A stretch of 56,629 nucleotides of DNA from Schoenoplectus triqueter (lineage: Eukaryota > Streptophyta > Magnoliopsida > Poales > Cyperaceae): contig CAXKVV010000288.1 in the NCBI GenBank assembly GCA_964058805.1, positions 1-56,629 of the forward strand, read 5' to 3'. Both the position numbers and the translations under genes were made by a program. How positions within the stretch are numbered: position 1 is the stretch's first letter; the number at the start of each line of letters is the position of its first letter. A model generated the notes under the pieces. The model ran no database searches. It worked only from the letters and a program-made list of their open reading frames with translations, and had not been told where the DNA came from. Shown here one piece after another: positions 1 to 12,350 of the stretch.

Positions 1-454
1 AAATAATAAAATTACTCTTGTTCATCAATCTCACTTCCGCGAGTGCAAAATTTAACAGACGTTTCACATAATAAATTCCTTGATTGTTATAACAAATTCT
101 GAAGAATTAGTTAATTAGTTCCTCTCAGGTAGACGAATCCCAGTTGTTTGTCTGCATTGAGATTTTGATTGTGTGTATTAATTTGATACAATTAGCGCTG
201 AGATTTATCCAACAGTGATCAACTAGTAATTGATTCGATAATGGACTCCAACTAATTAAGACGCACAAGAAATTAAATACACCAATAAATAAAATTAAGA
301 ATTTATGGCAATAGAATGAAACGATAGAAATAATGGTTCTACTATTAGAAAATATAATTAGTAATTTTTATAAGGTTTTTTTTTACTCTTTTTGTGGGCT
401 AACTTAACATTTTAATATATTTGTGAGCTAATATAAATACTCCCATTTGTTATA
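1..454. other. AT-rich intergenic DNA, no gene
   Basis: No open reading frame with recognisable protein similarity and no terminal repeats were seen here. The stretch is AT-rich and leads directly into the small Helitron at 455. Confidence 0.5.
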
Positions 455-924
455 CTAGCTATATACCCGCGCGTTGCAACAGACTTTTTTATTTAAATAT
501 TAAAATATTATAAGATAAAAAAATTCACATTTATTTAATATTAAATTATAAATTCACCAAATTATAGAGAAAAACTATAATAAAAACTATATTTAATCTT
601 GGATGAGATTTTTGCACAATATGAGTTAATGATTCATGATTTTTATGGCAAGAAAAGTAAATTATTCTAACATATATTATCACCATTAATTTCTTACCAA
701 ATATGTATAAGGTTTCTAAATAAAAAAATAATATTATGGAAATAATAGTATATAAGGGAAAGAAATGGAGAGAAAGAAGGGATCAATGGACGCGATCACA
801 TACGTTCGATCAACCAAAAATAAATATTATCCGTCCAATTGAGGGATAAAATGGGTATAATAAAAAATTACCATGACAAAAAATGGACCCTCCAATTCTT
901 AGATGCTTTATATAATAGTATAGA
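455..924 (-). mobile_element. Small non-autonomous Helitron, copy 1
   Basis: Read on the minus strand, the element starts with TC followed by TATACTATTATATAAAG at the 924 end. It finishes at 455 with a GC-rich stretch (GCAACGCGCGGG) a few bases before a terminal CTAG, and the next host base is T. TC start, CTAG end and insertion between A and T are the diagnostic Helitron features. There are no terminal inverted repeats and no target duplication. A second copy of nearly the same length lies at 46731-47198 in the same orientation, which fixes both boundaries by comparison. The 470 bp have no coding capacity, so it would depend on a RepHel protein encoded elsewhere. Confidence 0.75.
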
Positions 925-2178
925 TAAATTTGTTAATATAATAAGACGTAGAGAAATTTAAACTACTCAAAACAAACAAGATTGTATAACCATAATACCA
1001 AAAGGGGAGATACGAATTAATAAACTGCTATAAATGGTCTTTCAAAACAAACGAGATTTGGATAATTTTTTTAATCATAAATTAATGCACTCGAGGAATT
1101 AATACACAGACTTTTAAATTTACTAGCCAAAAAAAAACTGTGCTATCCATGGAGTCTATTTTAATTCTTAATATGATAATTATTATACAATTGGCTAGTA
1201 TATTTGTAACTTGTGTCTTATTAATTATTCATGGTTTTCGTTGTTTAACTAATTTTATTTTGATGCACAAAAAATATAAATAACATATAAAAATAATTTG
1301 ATATCCAGCATATTTATAGTTTCTGAGAAATTTTGATATTTATCTTTTATATGGGCGCACAATTAAAACTTCAAAAATAAAATAAAAAACTATTTTGGTC
1401 ATTACTTATTTACGCTCTATATTTTTAGGAGTAAATCTGAAATTTTACATATATCAGGCAAGGTTTCTAATACATATGATGTTTATAATATAATATAGTA
1501 TAGATGCACACATATTTCGTTGGACACATTTTCAGGACGCGAATTTTCTCCTTTTGATTTTTTAAAATATTTTTGTATTTTATAATTTTGATTTTCTATT
1601 TTTTAATGAAAATCACCCTGCTTAGAGTTGTTATATTAGTATTCATAATGATAATTTATTTTAAAAGTTTGTAAATTGAATGAGGATTGCTAAATCATAA
1701 AAAAAAAGAGAGAGAGAGAAGATAATAGAACGGCATACGCTATACTGAATTATATTATTCTAATTTAATGTCAAGCTGACATCTTTTCCGTCCAGAACAT
1801 ACTTTATAAAATGTAGCTTTAAGTTGTTATTTCTTATCAAGTATACATCACTCACATGTTTGATAACTTCAAACTTTATTTTTGAAGTATACATCACTCA
1901 CATGTTTGATAATTTCAACCATTATTACACAACGTTGCAAAAATTGAAACTATAGCGGATAAATAGTACGGGAAATCTTCACCTTTTGGTTGTGAACTTC
2001 CATTAAAAAATACAAATTAACCCCTAAAGTCATTTGAATCAAGTTGATTTTTGAATTTAAAAAAATCAATTGATATCTGAGCTTCTTCAAAAAAAAAAAA
2101 TGGTCCTCAAAATTTAAGGATCAATTTTTTTTTTTAAAAAGTTCAAGGAGTAATTTGTTTTTTTTTTAATTTAAGGAC
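925..2178. other. AT-rich intergenic DNA downstream of the phosphatase gene
   Basis: No gene is visible. A short direct duplication of about 34 bp (core ATACATCACTCACATGTTTG) occurs at 1839-1872 and 1885-1918. Poly-T and poly-A runs are common. The 3' UTR of the minus-strand phosphatase gene should begin just left of 2179. Confidence 0.5.
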
Positions 2179-5100
2179 TTAAGTTGATGTAAATGGGAGT
2201 TTAGAAACCAATTTAATTTTTAATAAGAACCACACAGTCACATCTTTATTAATATTCCAAATTCTTATATGGCGAGAAATAAGAAGCTGGTCATAAAAGT
2301 ATCTGTGCCAAATAGAGCTTCCATCCATCATGGCGATGGTGGAATAGAGTATAAAACCAGTATCATTATTTCTGGTCAGCAGATTGAAGCTCTCAGAAGT
2401 GAATGCATCCGGTGAGGTGAAGGATATTTTTCTTTCCAAATGAGTGAACCCACAGTAATCTACAAGCACATCCATATGCTTATAGAAATATTGTACAGAC
2501 ACCCACACTCCTTCACCTGAAACAAATAAAAAAAAAACCTGTGCCTTGAAGTCCTCGGAATAAGAAAAAAAAAAGTTGTAACGTAGTATTTATGGCATAG
2601 TGGATCACACATTAAATTTTTTATAGTTCTCAAATCTTTTGCTGCGCAAGCTGTCAGCATAAAACCAATTATGTAATCCAGTTGATTGTTGACCGGTTCA
2701 AATTGATAAGTCCATGAATTTTTGTAAATAATTGAGTAAATAGCTAATTGAGATTGTTTTTCAGAGATCATAAATTTAAATTTTATAGACACAAAATAAA
2801 ATTTATAAGCAAGACTCTTATCTTTCTCTAAAGAAAAGTTGCATGAATCCTATGAATGACGGAATATATGTTTATTTTATTTACAAAATTTAATCTGTTG
2901 TTCGACTATAAATATTAGCATATAATATTATATGATATCCGAGCTTTTTTATTTGGTTGAGCAAAATATAAAGGAATAAATTATTTTTAATTATTTTAAT
3001 GCCCAAACTTTAATTTTTTTTAATATGTCACTGCTTACAAGTTGATGTAGACTGTAGACAAAACAGTTGACCCTGAACCATTCAATCATTTTCACAATAG
3101 AAATTAAATATCGATTCCCTAATTAACCTATTCCGATATTGGTCCCAACTATTATATCCTCACGAGTTCTTCACTTGGTTTGCTTAACAATCACAATAAC
3201 TTTTGCTGACATGAATGGCTTGATTTACCAGGTGTGACTATCATGTGGATTTATTTTGCTTCGTTCATGCATTTAGCCAAAAAAAGAAGAATATAGATTT
3301 AAAAAGGGAAGTTATAAATTAGATAATCAAGGGAATTGGCGACAGGAATGACATGGCTTCTTTTTATAACTGAACAATGGCTAAATCAGAGTTTAGTAGG
3401 GACTTCTGGCAAGAACCAGCAAAGATTTATTTTTTAGCCAGTCTAGTAGAGAAACTTTGACGGGGCAAAAAGAAAAAAAGACGGTCTGAAATTTTACCAT
3501 GTGTGATCAAGAGCAAGTTCTCACAAGGATATTTATCTGCTAGATATTGAATCACGCTAGCAAATCTACTTCTTGCATCAATGACTGACTCCCCAAACGC
3601 ACCAACCTGGACAAATTTCAAATGTTTTTAGATTAAAAACTGAAATTGTTTCCATCTAAATTAAAAAAAATACTTCCATTGAAATTTCAGAAAAAGTTTT
3701 TTGCTTTCAAATTATCTAACATCAATTCAGTATCAAAAATGCACATAGACATCAGGAATATATAGATTATGCATATATATGACAGCAAAATAAATTAAAG
3801 ATCAGGAAAACATTTCTCAAAATGCTAAATAAGATTTTAATTCTTTCCATTTTTTATTATCAATGTAACATTTCTATTTTCCATTAATATTTCTGGTTAT
3901 TTTCAAATCTATACTATCTATATCTATATCTATACTAGTATATAAAGTAGTTAAAAACTGGAGATATCCATTTTTTATCATGGTAATTTTTTTCATAATA
4001 CCTATTTTATCCTTTGTAGAACGGCTGTGATTAAATTTTATCAATTTTAATGATCCGGATCATTTTTGTTCGGCGACTCTCTCCATTGCTAAAACTTTTG
4101 GTCACCGCTTTTGATTTCACTAATTCGCTCTATTCATTCCCTGTGCAAAATTCAATTTCGCTCACTCTAAAACCTAAAGCGATAGAGTGAAATCGAAAAA
4201 TAGAACCCTAGAAACCCTAATCTGCTCTTCCGCGCTTGCTTCCAGCGTAGACGAAGAGGAGATGTCGTCGACGCTACTGGAGGTGACGGGTGGCGCGCAT
4301 GAGGACGTGGAGCGCCTCGAGAGTTTGATTGTGCAGGAGATGCAACGGGAGCCCGAGAACGGCCGAGATCGGCTTTTCCAGAGCCACCGTGTTCACATTT
4401 TTTTCTCCATTTCCTTCTGCCGGGGCGGAGCGACCCCGACTAAATTTTTTTCTCGCTTTAACCTCCTCTCCGTTTCAATTAACCCAATTCCCCAATATTT
4501 GAATCTCTCTCCCTACCTCTCATGGTTGTCACACCTAACCCCCGTTAAAATTTCATGTCGCCAGCATTGCCTTTCACATGCAGTTTCTGTGCGATCTTGG
4601 GCTTTCCCTTCTCCGACGCCCCACCTCTCGACCAATAGAACACATAAGCGACTTCGTCTCTTGCCCCCTCTCTCTCTCAATGAGAAAAGGTACGTAAGGT
4701 CAGAGACACTGAGGATGTTCCGTTGTTGCTTAGACCAGGTCATAAATCACAGAGGCTAGGGTTGTTGTTGTGCACCATACTATGCTGGAATCCTACTTTG
4801 TTGCTCCTCTCTCGCTCAAATCTGGCTTTTCTACAATCTCTCTGGCACCATATTGCAGAATCAGGTTGCTCCAGTCGCACACTGCCCCACTATGAATCGT
4901 GATACTGGTACACTTTTCTTCTCCCATATCCTTTCTTATGCTTGATACTGGTACAATGTTCTTCTCTGATAACTCGATTTGGGGCAGATTGCAGATGCTC
5001 ACATGCCTCTCCCAATCAAATCAGTCACAGCCTTCAACCAATTCATGTTGTTGTTTTGCTTGTTTAATGTTTCACCATTCAAAACCGATGAAGTGGAGCA

Positions 5101-8100
5101 GATCTAGAGTTGATATATTCACCCCAGGTAATTGAGCACATTTATTATTTTTAAGCCTTCTATTTTTTACTTCTATTTTTTTACATGAGTGATGTAAGTT
5201 GAATTGTAACTGTAATATGAAATGTTATTTTTTGTACAAATATTTTAGATTTTCAAATATATATTCTTACATCATAATATAAAAATTCATACGGATATAT
5301 TTTATTCACTTCCAGGAATTGATAAGTTTCTTGAAATCAATTTGAGGAACATGCACTTGTAGTGTTATTATTCTTTTTTCATGTATTTCATATTTTATTT
5401 CATTATGTTGTTGTTGTAACTCCAATTAACTATTTTTTATTTTTTCTATAATTTGATGAATTTATATATCTAACTTTGACCTTCATTGAGATTTGTTGAA
5501 ATTAAATTCATTAATTGCATATTCATTTGCCTTTTTTTAATAATCGACTTCCTTGTAGAATACTAAATATTTTTTTGTCTTTTTCCATTTATTTCTTCAT
5601 TATCACCTTGGTCGATGTATCTTTTTTTATTAAGTAGAGGCTAATTATAACTTGATTTTGTTAAAACAATTTAGGTGTGTGACTAGGTGCTAATATGGAA
5701 GTATGGAACATATTCAATTTGAGGGTATAAGCATTCTTGGCTTGTCTTTTATAGTAAATCTGCAAAATTTTGAATCATATAATTTATTGTGGATCTTGTT
5801 ACTTGATAAGAAATTTAAAATTATGTCTATCCTTTTAGAATTGAAAGGAAATCAAGAATATATCTGACAAAGATAGTAATAAATTGGGGGTAAGAATATT
5901 CCTAAAAGATACAGTACTGGTCGATATCATCTAATAATTTCTTATTATTTTATATAAGTTGACTGCAACTTATGGTAATATAGTGGGCCTATATGGAATT
6001 ATGGCTATTGACAAAGATTGTGCAAGGTAATATTGAAATAGGTGGACGTGGGTATGGTTAGCACGATATGACAACTGATGAAATTTTTTTTATGCGTCTT
6101 AAATGAATATGAATTTTAATTAGCACTCTATATTCAAAAATTGAGAGAAACGGCAAATAGAACACTGACAGCCTTGCTGTCCCAAAATTGGGCACAAATC
6201 AAGGGTATTTTGGTCCATTTTGTTACTTCTTTGTTAAGCTCAATCAAATACAAAGTTACAGAAACATAAATGGTCGTGTTTTGAGTGTTTAGAAGTTTCC
6301 ATTTCTATAGGTTCTTTTTTTATTTATTTTGATTTTGTGTGTTTAGGTATTTTGCATTTCTCCCACTTTGATGTTGAGAAGCAATCACATATCAATTCAA
6401 GGATTTACATCAAGCCTATAAACAGAAGCTGCATCCAGGTGAAAAAATACATTTGCCTAACTTTTTAATTAGACCTACTGGGATGCCACTTATGTAGTTA
6501 TGTGTGTGTTTGTGTACAAACAGAGAATGTGCATGAAACTATCCTTGAAATTCAATCATTCAGAGAAGCTCTCATCTTTGTCAAATCATCACTGTAATCA
6601 AAACAATCCATAGAGCACTCTCCACCTACAAAAGCACTTTGGAGCTACTTGACCAATGGTGAGGCACGACGAGGGATTTGGGGAGATGAAGGTGAGCAAT
6701 ACAATAAACCCTTTAAATATTCAAGTGTTTAGAATGTAGAATTCAATGGTTCAGATTGTGTTGTCCTGCTGATGGTAAAGATGCTATGAATAAAGTCAAT
6801 ACATTCTATCATTTCCCTTATCTTCTTTCTTTGTGCAATTGAGTGTCTATATAAGCATTCATTAAGAAAGGCCATTATTTTATTGGATGAAAAATTGGTT
6901 CTCACCTCTCTTGTTTCAATTGGAGGTGTTTTTTTTTTAAAATACCCTCAATTTTAAACTTAAAGCTTTAATCAGATTCTGAACATACTGTACAGGAAGT
7001 TTTAATTTTTTTTAATTTTAATTTGGATATTGTTGCATTGATAAAATTGTTTCTTTCCTTTTTTTTTCTTGTGAGTTCATTTTGAAAATAAGAAATATTC
7101 AAATTTTTTTAAATTTAATTTGGATACTACTGCATTGATAAAGTTGTTTCTTTCCTTTTTTTCTTGTGATCTCATTTTGGAAATAAGAAATATGTAAGGG
7201 ATTTATATTGTTATTACTTTTCTAAGATTTGACAATCCAAATTTATAATATATATCGCGTATTATAACTTTCCATTTAAAATGTTATCTGTCTATTTGAG
7301 TGAATATAGTGCACAAGACTCATTTATTGAGGCTAGATCTGGTGTGAAGGCAATATTTCTTCAAAGTTTCATTTTATTTTTAAGACTTTTCTCTACTTCA
7401 ACAAACTGCTCCCATTCTCTCATGAGTGATTGAAAGCTTCATAAGATCTTTTTGCTTTCATAGTGCCCCACAAATGTCACCATCACATAGTTTGAGGTGG
7501 TGAGTAATAGAAAACTTTAAATATAGTTGTGTTTTATAATACAATTTTCTAATGAAAATCATTGTGGTGAGTAATGAAAAAGCCTTAAACATAGTTGTGT
7601 TTTAGAATATAATTTTCTAATGAAAATCATTCACAGATAAAGGTGAGGCCTTATAGTATGTGCTAAAAGGTAAATATTGACCTGACAAGCTGCATCATGC
7701 TCTTCTTGGAATGATATGCAATGACAATTGCAACTGAGGATAATTTTCTTTTTATTTTATCTTATTTAATGTATTTTTTAATCCACCTACCGGTAGCCAG
7801 TATGAATCATCAAGGATAAGGAATTTGTGGTCTGGTCATTTATTTTCTTGAATTTTGTTGTGAATTTGTACATTTCATATGGATAAACCATTGCTTTATG
7901 TAAATTTATTGCTACCTTGTTCATCTCTTTTTGTATGTGTTAAGTTGGTTGTTTCTTGGTTATCAACATTATAGTGAGTAATTTTGTGTATTTTGAACGA
8001 AATAAATCGATATGCATTTCGTGTTAAGGCTTTATATCAGTGAGAAATTGGGTTTTGAACTTTTCTTGACCAACAACACTCAATTTCAGTTATGGACTAG

Positions 8101-9728
8101 GTTTTGATCAGCAGCGGTGCATTTTCTACAGAAGTATGAAATTAAAAATTTGGCAACTAATGAGTTCGCATTAGGTGTGAAACTATTGTTTCAATTTTAT
8201 TAGTTTATTGTTACTATAATTGATTAATTTTGCAACACGTTGATAGCTAGAGTCTACTACATAATAAAGAATAGCAATGAGAGTTTTCTTTTTCTTTTTC
8301 AGCTATAGGAAAGAGCAGAAGCTTTGGATTAAGAATGTCTTGTATAAAAGCGATTGATTCAAAACAGAGCACCAATATATTGAAAATTATAAATTTCCGT
8401 CCTTCAATGAAATCGTAGGTTTATCTATTCTTGCCTCAATTGTTATCTGAATATTATTATAAATTTGATTGTTCTTAAATTAATTTAGTCACATGCCTAT
8501 ACTAATGTTATCATATCAAAAATTTATTCTTTATCGGTTTTTTATATAAGACATCTTTGATAATATTTATTTTTTTCTATACTAATTAGTAATTAAATTT
8601 TATCTGAGCGGCAAACACTTTTACTCAATTTCTCAGATATATTATGAATTAAAATTTTATATATCAGAATATTAAAATTATTATATAGTTATATTTGCAT
8701 GATATATGATCGATAAAAGTAGCCTGGTTTTACTGAAAAAGAGGTTGGGGGTTTGAAGTCCAAATGGATGCTTCTTTAGGAATATTTAAAGTTGGATGCC
8801 TTAAACTCCATTTTATCTGAAAAATCGCTAAAAAACTAAATAAAAGAGGATACAAAAAGAGTCTTCATCCCAAATTACCAGTTCAAGATCTGCCTGAGAA
8901 ACACAATCTTCAAATAAAATTAATATATATTTATCTCTAACTTTCTCCGAGAAAAAAGAAATACATGCAGGTCCCTTGTTTTTCCCTCGTAGAAATCAAG
9001 AACAATAAACTGAAATAGATGAAACAAAATAAAATACAAAAAGCATACCTGTTGGTATATGGGAATTGACAGAACTGTCTCTAGTTTCTTCTGGGAAAAT
9101 AACTTCCAGTTGTGACACATCAGGAAACCAATTTCCATCTTTGGAATAACAGATGCTTCTATAACTTGATCGTTCAGCATCTCACATAAACCATACTCAA
9201 TTGATACCTGCATTTATCATATTTTCCGAAAATGTTAAACTTGAAAAAAAAAAAGAAGAAGAAGACCAAATTAAGTACTGAATTTCTAGTGGTATTTTGT
9301 TTTCTGTCATTGAAATAAATACATGAACAGCATAATTACAACACCTTTATAGATGATGGATTGATGGAATCATCTCGACTGTTGGTTTCATCAACAGAGC
9401 AGAGAGAGGAAAGAACTTCTTCAGCTGTCTGTCGGCACCGAACAAATGGAGAGACAAAGATACGGTTGATAGGGAAACCTAGGCCTGACAAGCGGGCCCC
9501 AGTGCCCCGTGCCCGGGCCTTGCCTCCATCTGTAAGAATTGGGTCCCATGGTTGTGCAGCTTGTGACATCCAGGTTGGGTCAAAATGGTCGATGTGTTCA
9601 CCATGGCGCATCACCACCACATGTTGTACTCTCTGTTCTGTTCCTTCAGTGGTCATGTCTCTCTCTTCTCTTCTTTTTTCTTCTCTTTCTTTATATATGT
9701 CTTTCTCTCCTTCTCTTAATTTCTCCAC
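2179..9728 (-). CDS. Histidine phosphatase superfamily protein (phosphoglycerate-mutase-like), 4 exons
   Basis: Exons on the minus strand: 9345-9653 (or from 9728), 9049-9207, 3498-3606 and 2179-2516. They join in frame with GT-AG borders. The protein has about 304 residues from the ATG at 9653. An ATG at 9728 would add 25 charged, lysine- and glutamate-rich residues. I prefer 9653 because the conserved domain starts soon after it. Exon 1 has the catalytic RHG motif (VVMRHGEHID, about residues 13-22) and the phosphate-pocket arginine region SPFVRCRQTAEE. Exon 2 gives IEYGLCEML, matching the acidic helix segment of the family. Exon 3 ends in LLLITH and exon 4 opens with GEG, supplying the second catalytic histidine. 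This matches plant proteins annotated as phosphoglycerate mutase family and related to UBASH3/ecdysteroid-phosphate phosphatases; the substrate is unknown. Intron 2 is about 5.4 kb because of a Helitron-like insertion; the other introns are 137 bp and about 1 kb. No catalytic residue is missing. Confidence 0.85.
4145..4397 (+). pseudogene. Captured 5' fragment of splicing factor 3A subunit 3 (SF3A3/SF3a60)
   Basis: An ATG at 4262 opens about 44 codons beginning MSSTLLEVT, with HEDVERLE, then EPENGRDRLFQSHRV. This is the characteristic N-terminus of the plant SF3a60 (ATROPOS) subunit of the U2 snRNP SF3a complex, needed for branch-site recognition. The match stops at 4397, where sequence unlike the expected next residues begins. 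Some apparent 5' leader of the parent gene (from about 4145) seems to be included. The reading frame stays open to 4759, giving 190 codons from an upstream ATG at 4187, but the rest has no recognised similarity. Its position just inside a Helitron 5' end indicates transposon capture, not a working gene. Whether a chimeric transcript is made cannot be seen. Confidence 0.7.
7013..7632. repeat. Two pairs of short diverged tandem duplications inside the Helitron-like insertion
   Basis: Pair 1: about 80 bp at 7013-7090 and 7111-7190, sharing TTTAATTTGGATA and GAAATAAGAAATAT-like blocks. Pair 2: about 68 bp at 7502-7570 and 7565-7632, sharing ATAGTTGTGTTTTA and TTTTCTAATGAAAATCATT. Both pairs show several substitutions, so they are older than the splice-site duplications in RFT1 and the CNR6-like gene. 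Confidence 0.6.
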
Positions 9729-10542
9729 GTACTTTACGTTTAAATATAAAAGGGGTGAAGCAAAATAAGTTATTCAATAGTTGTTGACAAGTTAAATTAC
9801 AACTGAAGTGCTGTTAGTTTTCGCACGGAGTTATCAACCCCCTTCAATCCTACATGGCCACACGCCTACACCCATGACACAATCGATCTAAAACTAATTA
9901 AAAAAACATACGGTAAATTATATAAAGGAATAAACTCATAAAATGGTATGAAATAAAATAAAAAAATATTATGCCAACACTTTGACAAAATCAAGCAACA
10001 CTTTGACATAATCAAGTACAATGCCGAATCACAATACAAGATAAATAGTTGAACTGTTCGAAATATTGGAGTAAGAGTGTGGATCAGTCTCACTGATACT
10101 GTGGGCTAGTGCAGCCGGTTTTTGTACATGAGGAAGAAATATTTTTATCTATAATTTGCTTATTATCAGTAAAAGTTTGTAAGTTTGTTAGTTGTGAATC
10201 ATGGTATTACCTCCAAATGATTAAACAAGATAATACAATCTCTCTTGAAATTTTATTTTAATGATGAACTGTTTTATATCTGAATATAGTATATAAAACA
10301 TAGTTGATGCTGAACCGCTGAAGCGAGTTATCTTCCATGAAATTTCACAAAGAAAATTAAACCCATTTGTTAGTAATGTAAATTGAAACAGCAAAAACGC
10401 GCACCTTTTAGTGCCAAATTCCCAGAAATAAACAGGCAGTAAATTAATTAGTTCCACATTGAGTATTGAATATGAAGAGATCAATCATACTTGATCAGAA
10501 GCTAGCATTGAAAACTTTATTGGGAAATAGTTTTAGCTACAG
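9729..10542. other. Intergenic region upstream of the phosphatase gene
   Basis: No gene is supported. It should hold the promoter and 5' UTR of the minus-strand phosphatase gene. A pyrimidine-rich stretch at about 9655-9725 (plus strand) corresponds to the purine-rich leader or N-terminal extension of that gene. Confidence 0.45.
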
Positions 10543-11850
10543 TCAAGCACTTTGACTGATTTGCCCCTGCTTTATACAGATTGTCAATAACAGACTGAAG
10601 TGGTCACTACTCACTAGGCAATACTGGCAACTCCAACCTCTTCACCTCCTTTCTCACCTTCTTGTCCTTGAAATACTTAACCCCAGTTATTGCATCCATA
10701 CCAATCATCTCAATCCCAGTCACCTCAAAATTTGTGAATTTAACCAAAACCCTATCCATCCGCTTCCTCAAGCTCCTATGACCAGTCAGCATGGGATTAA
10801 ATTTGGTATCATATATGTAGCCCTCTTCATCAGCCCTGGGCAGGATCCATGCATCAGTCCAGCTTGTTGCCAGGGGAAAGCAACCATCGGTTTTATCATC
10901 CCAATTCATATCTCCAGCAAAAATGGGAAGCTTCTAGAAGATTGATGGATTGTCGGGCATGAACCACGAGTTTCTTCGAATACATTTGGTTCCATGTTGG
11001 TGGAACCGGGCATGGGCTTTCCAGATGGGTCGTAGCTATAACTAGCGTTTTGCTATCCAGAAGGGTGATTTCTGCCTTCCACAATTCTCTGTCCATTATT
11101 GAGTTGAAGAATGGGGTGCATGAAAATAATTTCATTGGTAGCTTGCTCATCTGCCATGGATGCTAATTATAAAAATTTGCTACTCACCAGTGAATTAGTG
11201 TCAAAATGCAATGATAATGCTGTATTAATATGAGGGACATCATTGTAGACAGTATATACTACTACTATTAAGAAAATTAAGTGTTCAAACATTCAAGACA
11301 AACAACTTAAGACATCTAAGCTAAACATTTCATTTCTTTGTTTTTCAAGTTTGAGTCTACCTGATGCAATCAAGCACCTCAAGTAACCAAATCTATGAGT
11401 GTGATTTAATGTCAAAAAGTGAAAAGAATTCAAATGAAAGTACATATTAATACCAGCATGCAGAAATAAGGCCTTTCTTCAGCAAGCTGATGTGGCACCG
11501 AGCATTTGTATTCCTTCTACCATGAAGAATTCTAAAAATGTCTATGTATATTTGAGGTGATATCCTATATTACAAAAAAATAAAATGTATCAGGAAAAAT
11601 GTATAATACAATAAAATAACAGAACCAGCCTGTATGCTAATAGAAGGTAAGAAACCATTCAAATTTCTATTACCCAATCATTAGTAAGCCTGAGATACAG
11701 ATAAGTCATCAGGGAAGGATGGGAATATAGTGATAATTCTTGGCTGGAAGCACAAAAGATCTGGTCTGTATAGTTGAATTAGTTCACCAAGCGCTTCCAT
11801 TCTCTTTGTTAACTCCAAATCTTCATGAAACCAGACATTATAATGACAAT
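10543..11850 (-). pseudogene. TDP2-like pseudogene (tyrosyl-DNA phosphodiesterase 2, endonuclease/exonuclease/phosphatase fold)
   Basis: Three exon remnants lie on the minus strand in the correct order: about 11744-11850 (YNVWFHEDLEL, LIQLYRPDLLCFQ), 11454-11531 (ends RPYFCM) and 10543-11150. The last has ATTHLESPCP, then GDMNWDD, then TYDTKFNPMLTGHRSLRKR and EVTGIEMIG. These are the metal- and DNA-binding blocks of plant TDP2, which removes topoisomerase II peptides from 5' DNA ends. Introns remain, so this is a decayed gene copy, not a retrocopy. Lesions: TGG to TAG in the SSWW block of the middle exon (near 11519); a frameshift before FAGDMNWD (about 10918-10935); and a 7-bp insertion near 10606-10616 that turns the catalytic PSDH into PSE-stop, after which HFSLLLTI reads in another frame down to 10543. 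The N-terminal part, including any RanBP2-type zinc finger, was not found. Confidence 0.8.
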
Positions 11851-12350
11851 GATTTTCTGTTTATTTGAAGGATTACCGGTAATTTCATGTGAAGAAAAGA
11901 GAAAAGTATAATTTTAAGTAAACCCAGAAGCATACCAATCACAATACATACTCATGAATTTTCTAATCATCCTCTCCACAGGATAACAACCACATCCCTG
12001 GATTAGACACAAAAATTAACAGAAAAAGAAAATAAATAAAAGTGAATATTTCAGAAATGATTTTCGGTTTTACTCCTATTATAGAAATACATGATGATGA
12101 AAGCCAAGAAAATATTAAAAAAAAAATGAGCCTAAACTACTACTACCACATGACCTAAACGAGAGGGAAAAGAAAATAAAGCTATGTCAAACCCAATGAT
12201 TTTGAATCGTATAATGTAATGTGTATCATAGTATTTAATATTGTATCATGTATCGTATCGAATTTTTTAAGATATGCTAAGTTATTCTAAAAAGTAAGTA
12301 ATATAACTAGTTGCAAATTGCAAATCCTATTTATCAAATAATATTACACC
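11851..12350. other. Intergenic DNA where the 5' exons of the TDP2 pseudogene would be expected
   Basis: I looked for upstream TDP2 exons on the minus strand and found none. The sequence is AT-rich. It ends against the repeat-derived block that starts near 12350, so the pseudogene's 5' end may have been displaced or lost there. Confidence 0.4.

Larger units (their letters stand above)
3929..8250 (+). mobile_element. Helitron-like insertion in intron 2 of the phosphatase gene, carrying captured gene DNA
   Basis: The 5' end at 3929 (TCTATACTAGTATATAAAG) and the following 80 bases closely match the 5' end of the small Helitrons at 924 and 47198, including the shared blocks CATGGTAATTTTTT and ATTTTATCC. 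A candidate 3' end lies at 8231-8250, where TGCAACACGTTGATAGCTAG resembles the copies' GCAAC...ATAGCTAG terminus and contains a small CAAC/GTTG stem. The base after 8250 is A rather than the expected T, so the right border is provisional. The interior holds a fragment of SF3A3 (4262-4397) and two local duplications (7013-7090 with 7111-7190; 7502-7570 with 7565-7632). No RepHel coding region was recognised, so it is non-autonomous. The insertion explains most of the 5.4-kb intron. Confidence 0.6.

Noticed and set aside
9361..9768. Open frame of 135 codons on the plus strand
   Set aside because: It is antisense to exon 1 of the histidine phosphatase gene, whose RHG motif and splice donor are on the minus strand.
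11940..12000. Possible first exon of the TDP2 pseudogene
   Set aside because: A translation was tried on the minus strand but does not match a known TDP2 N-terminus or a RanBP2-type zinc finger.
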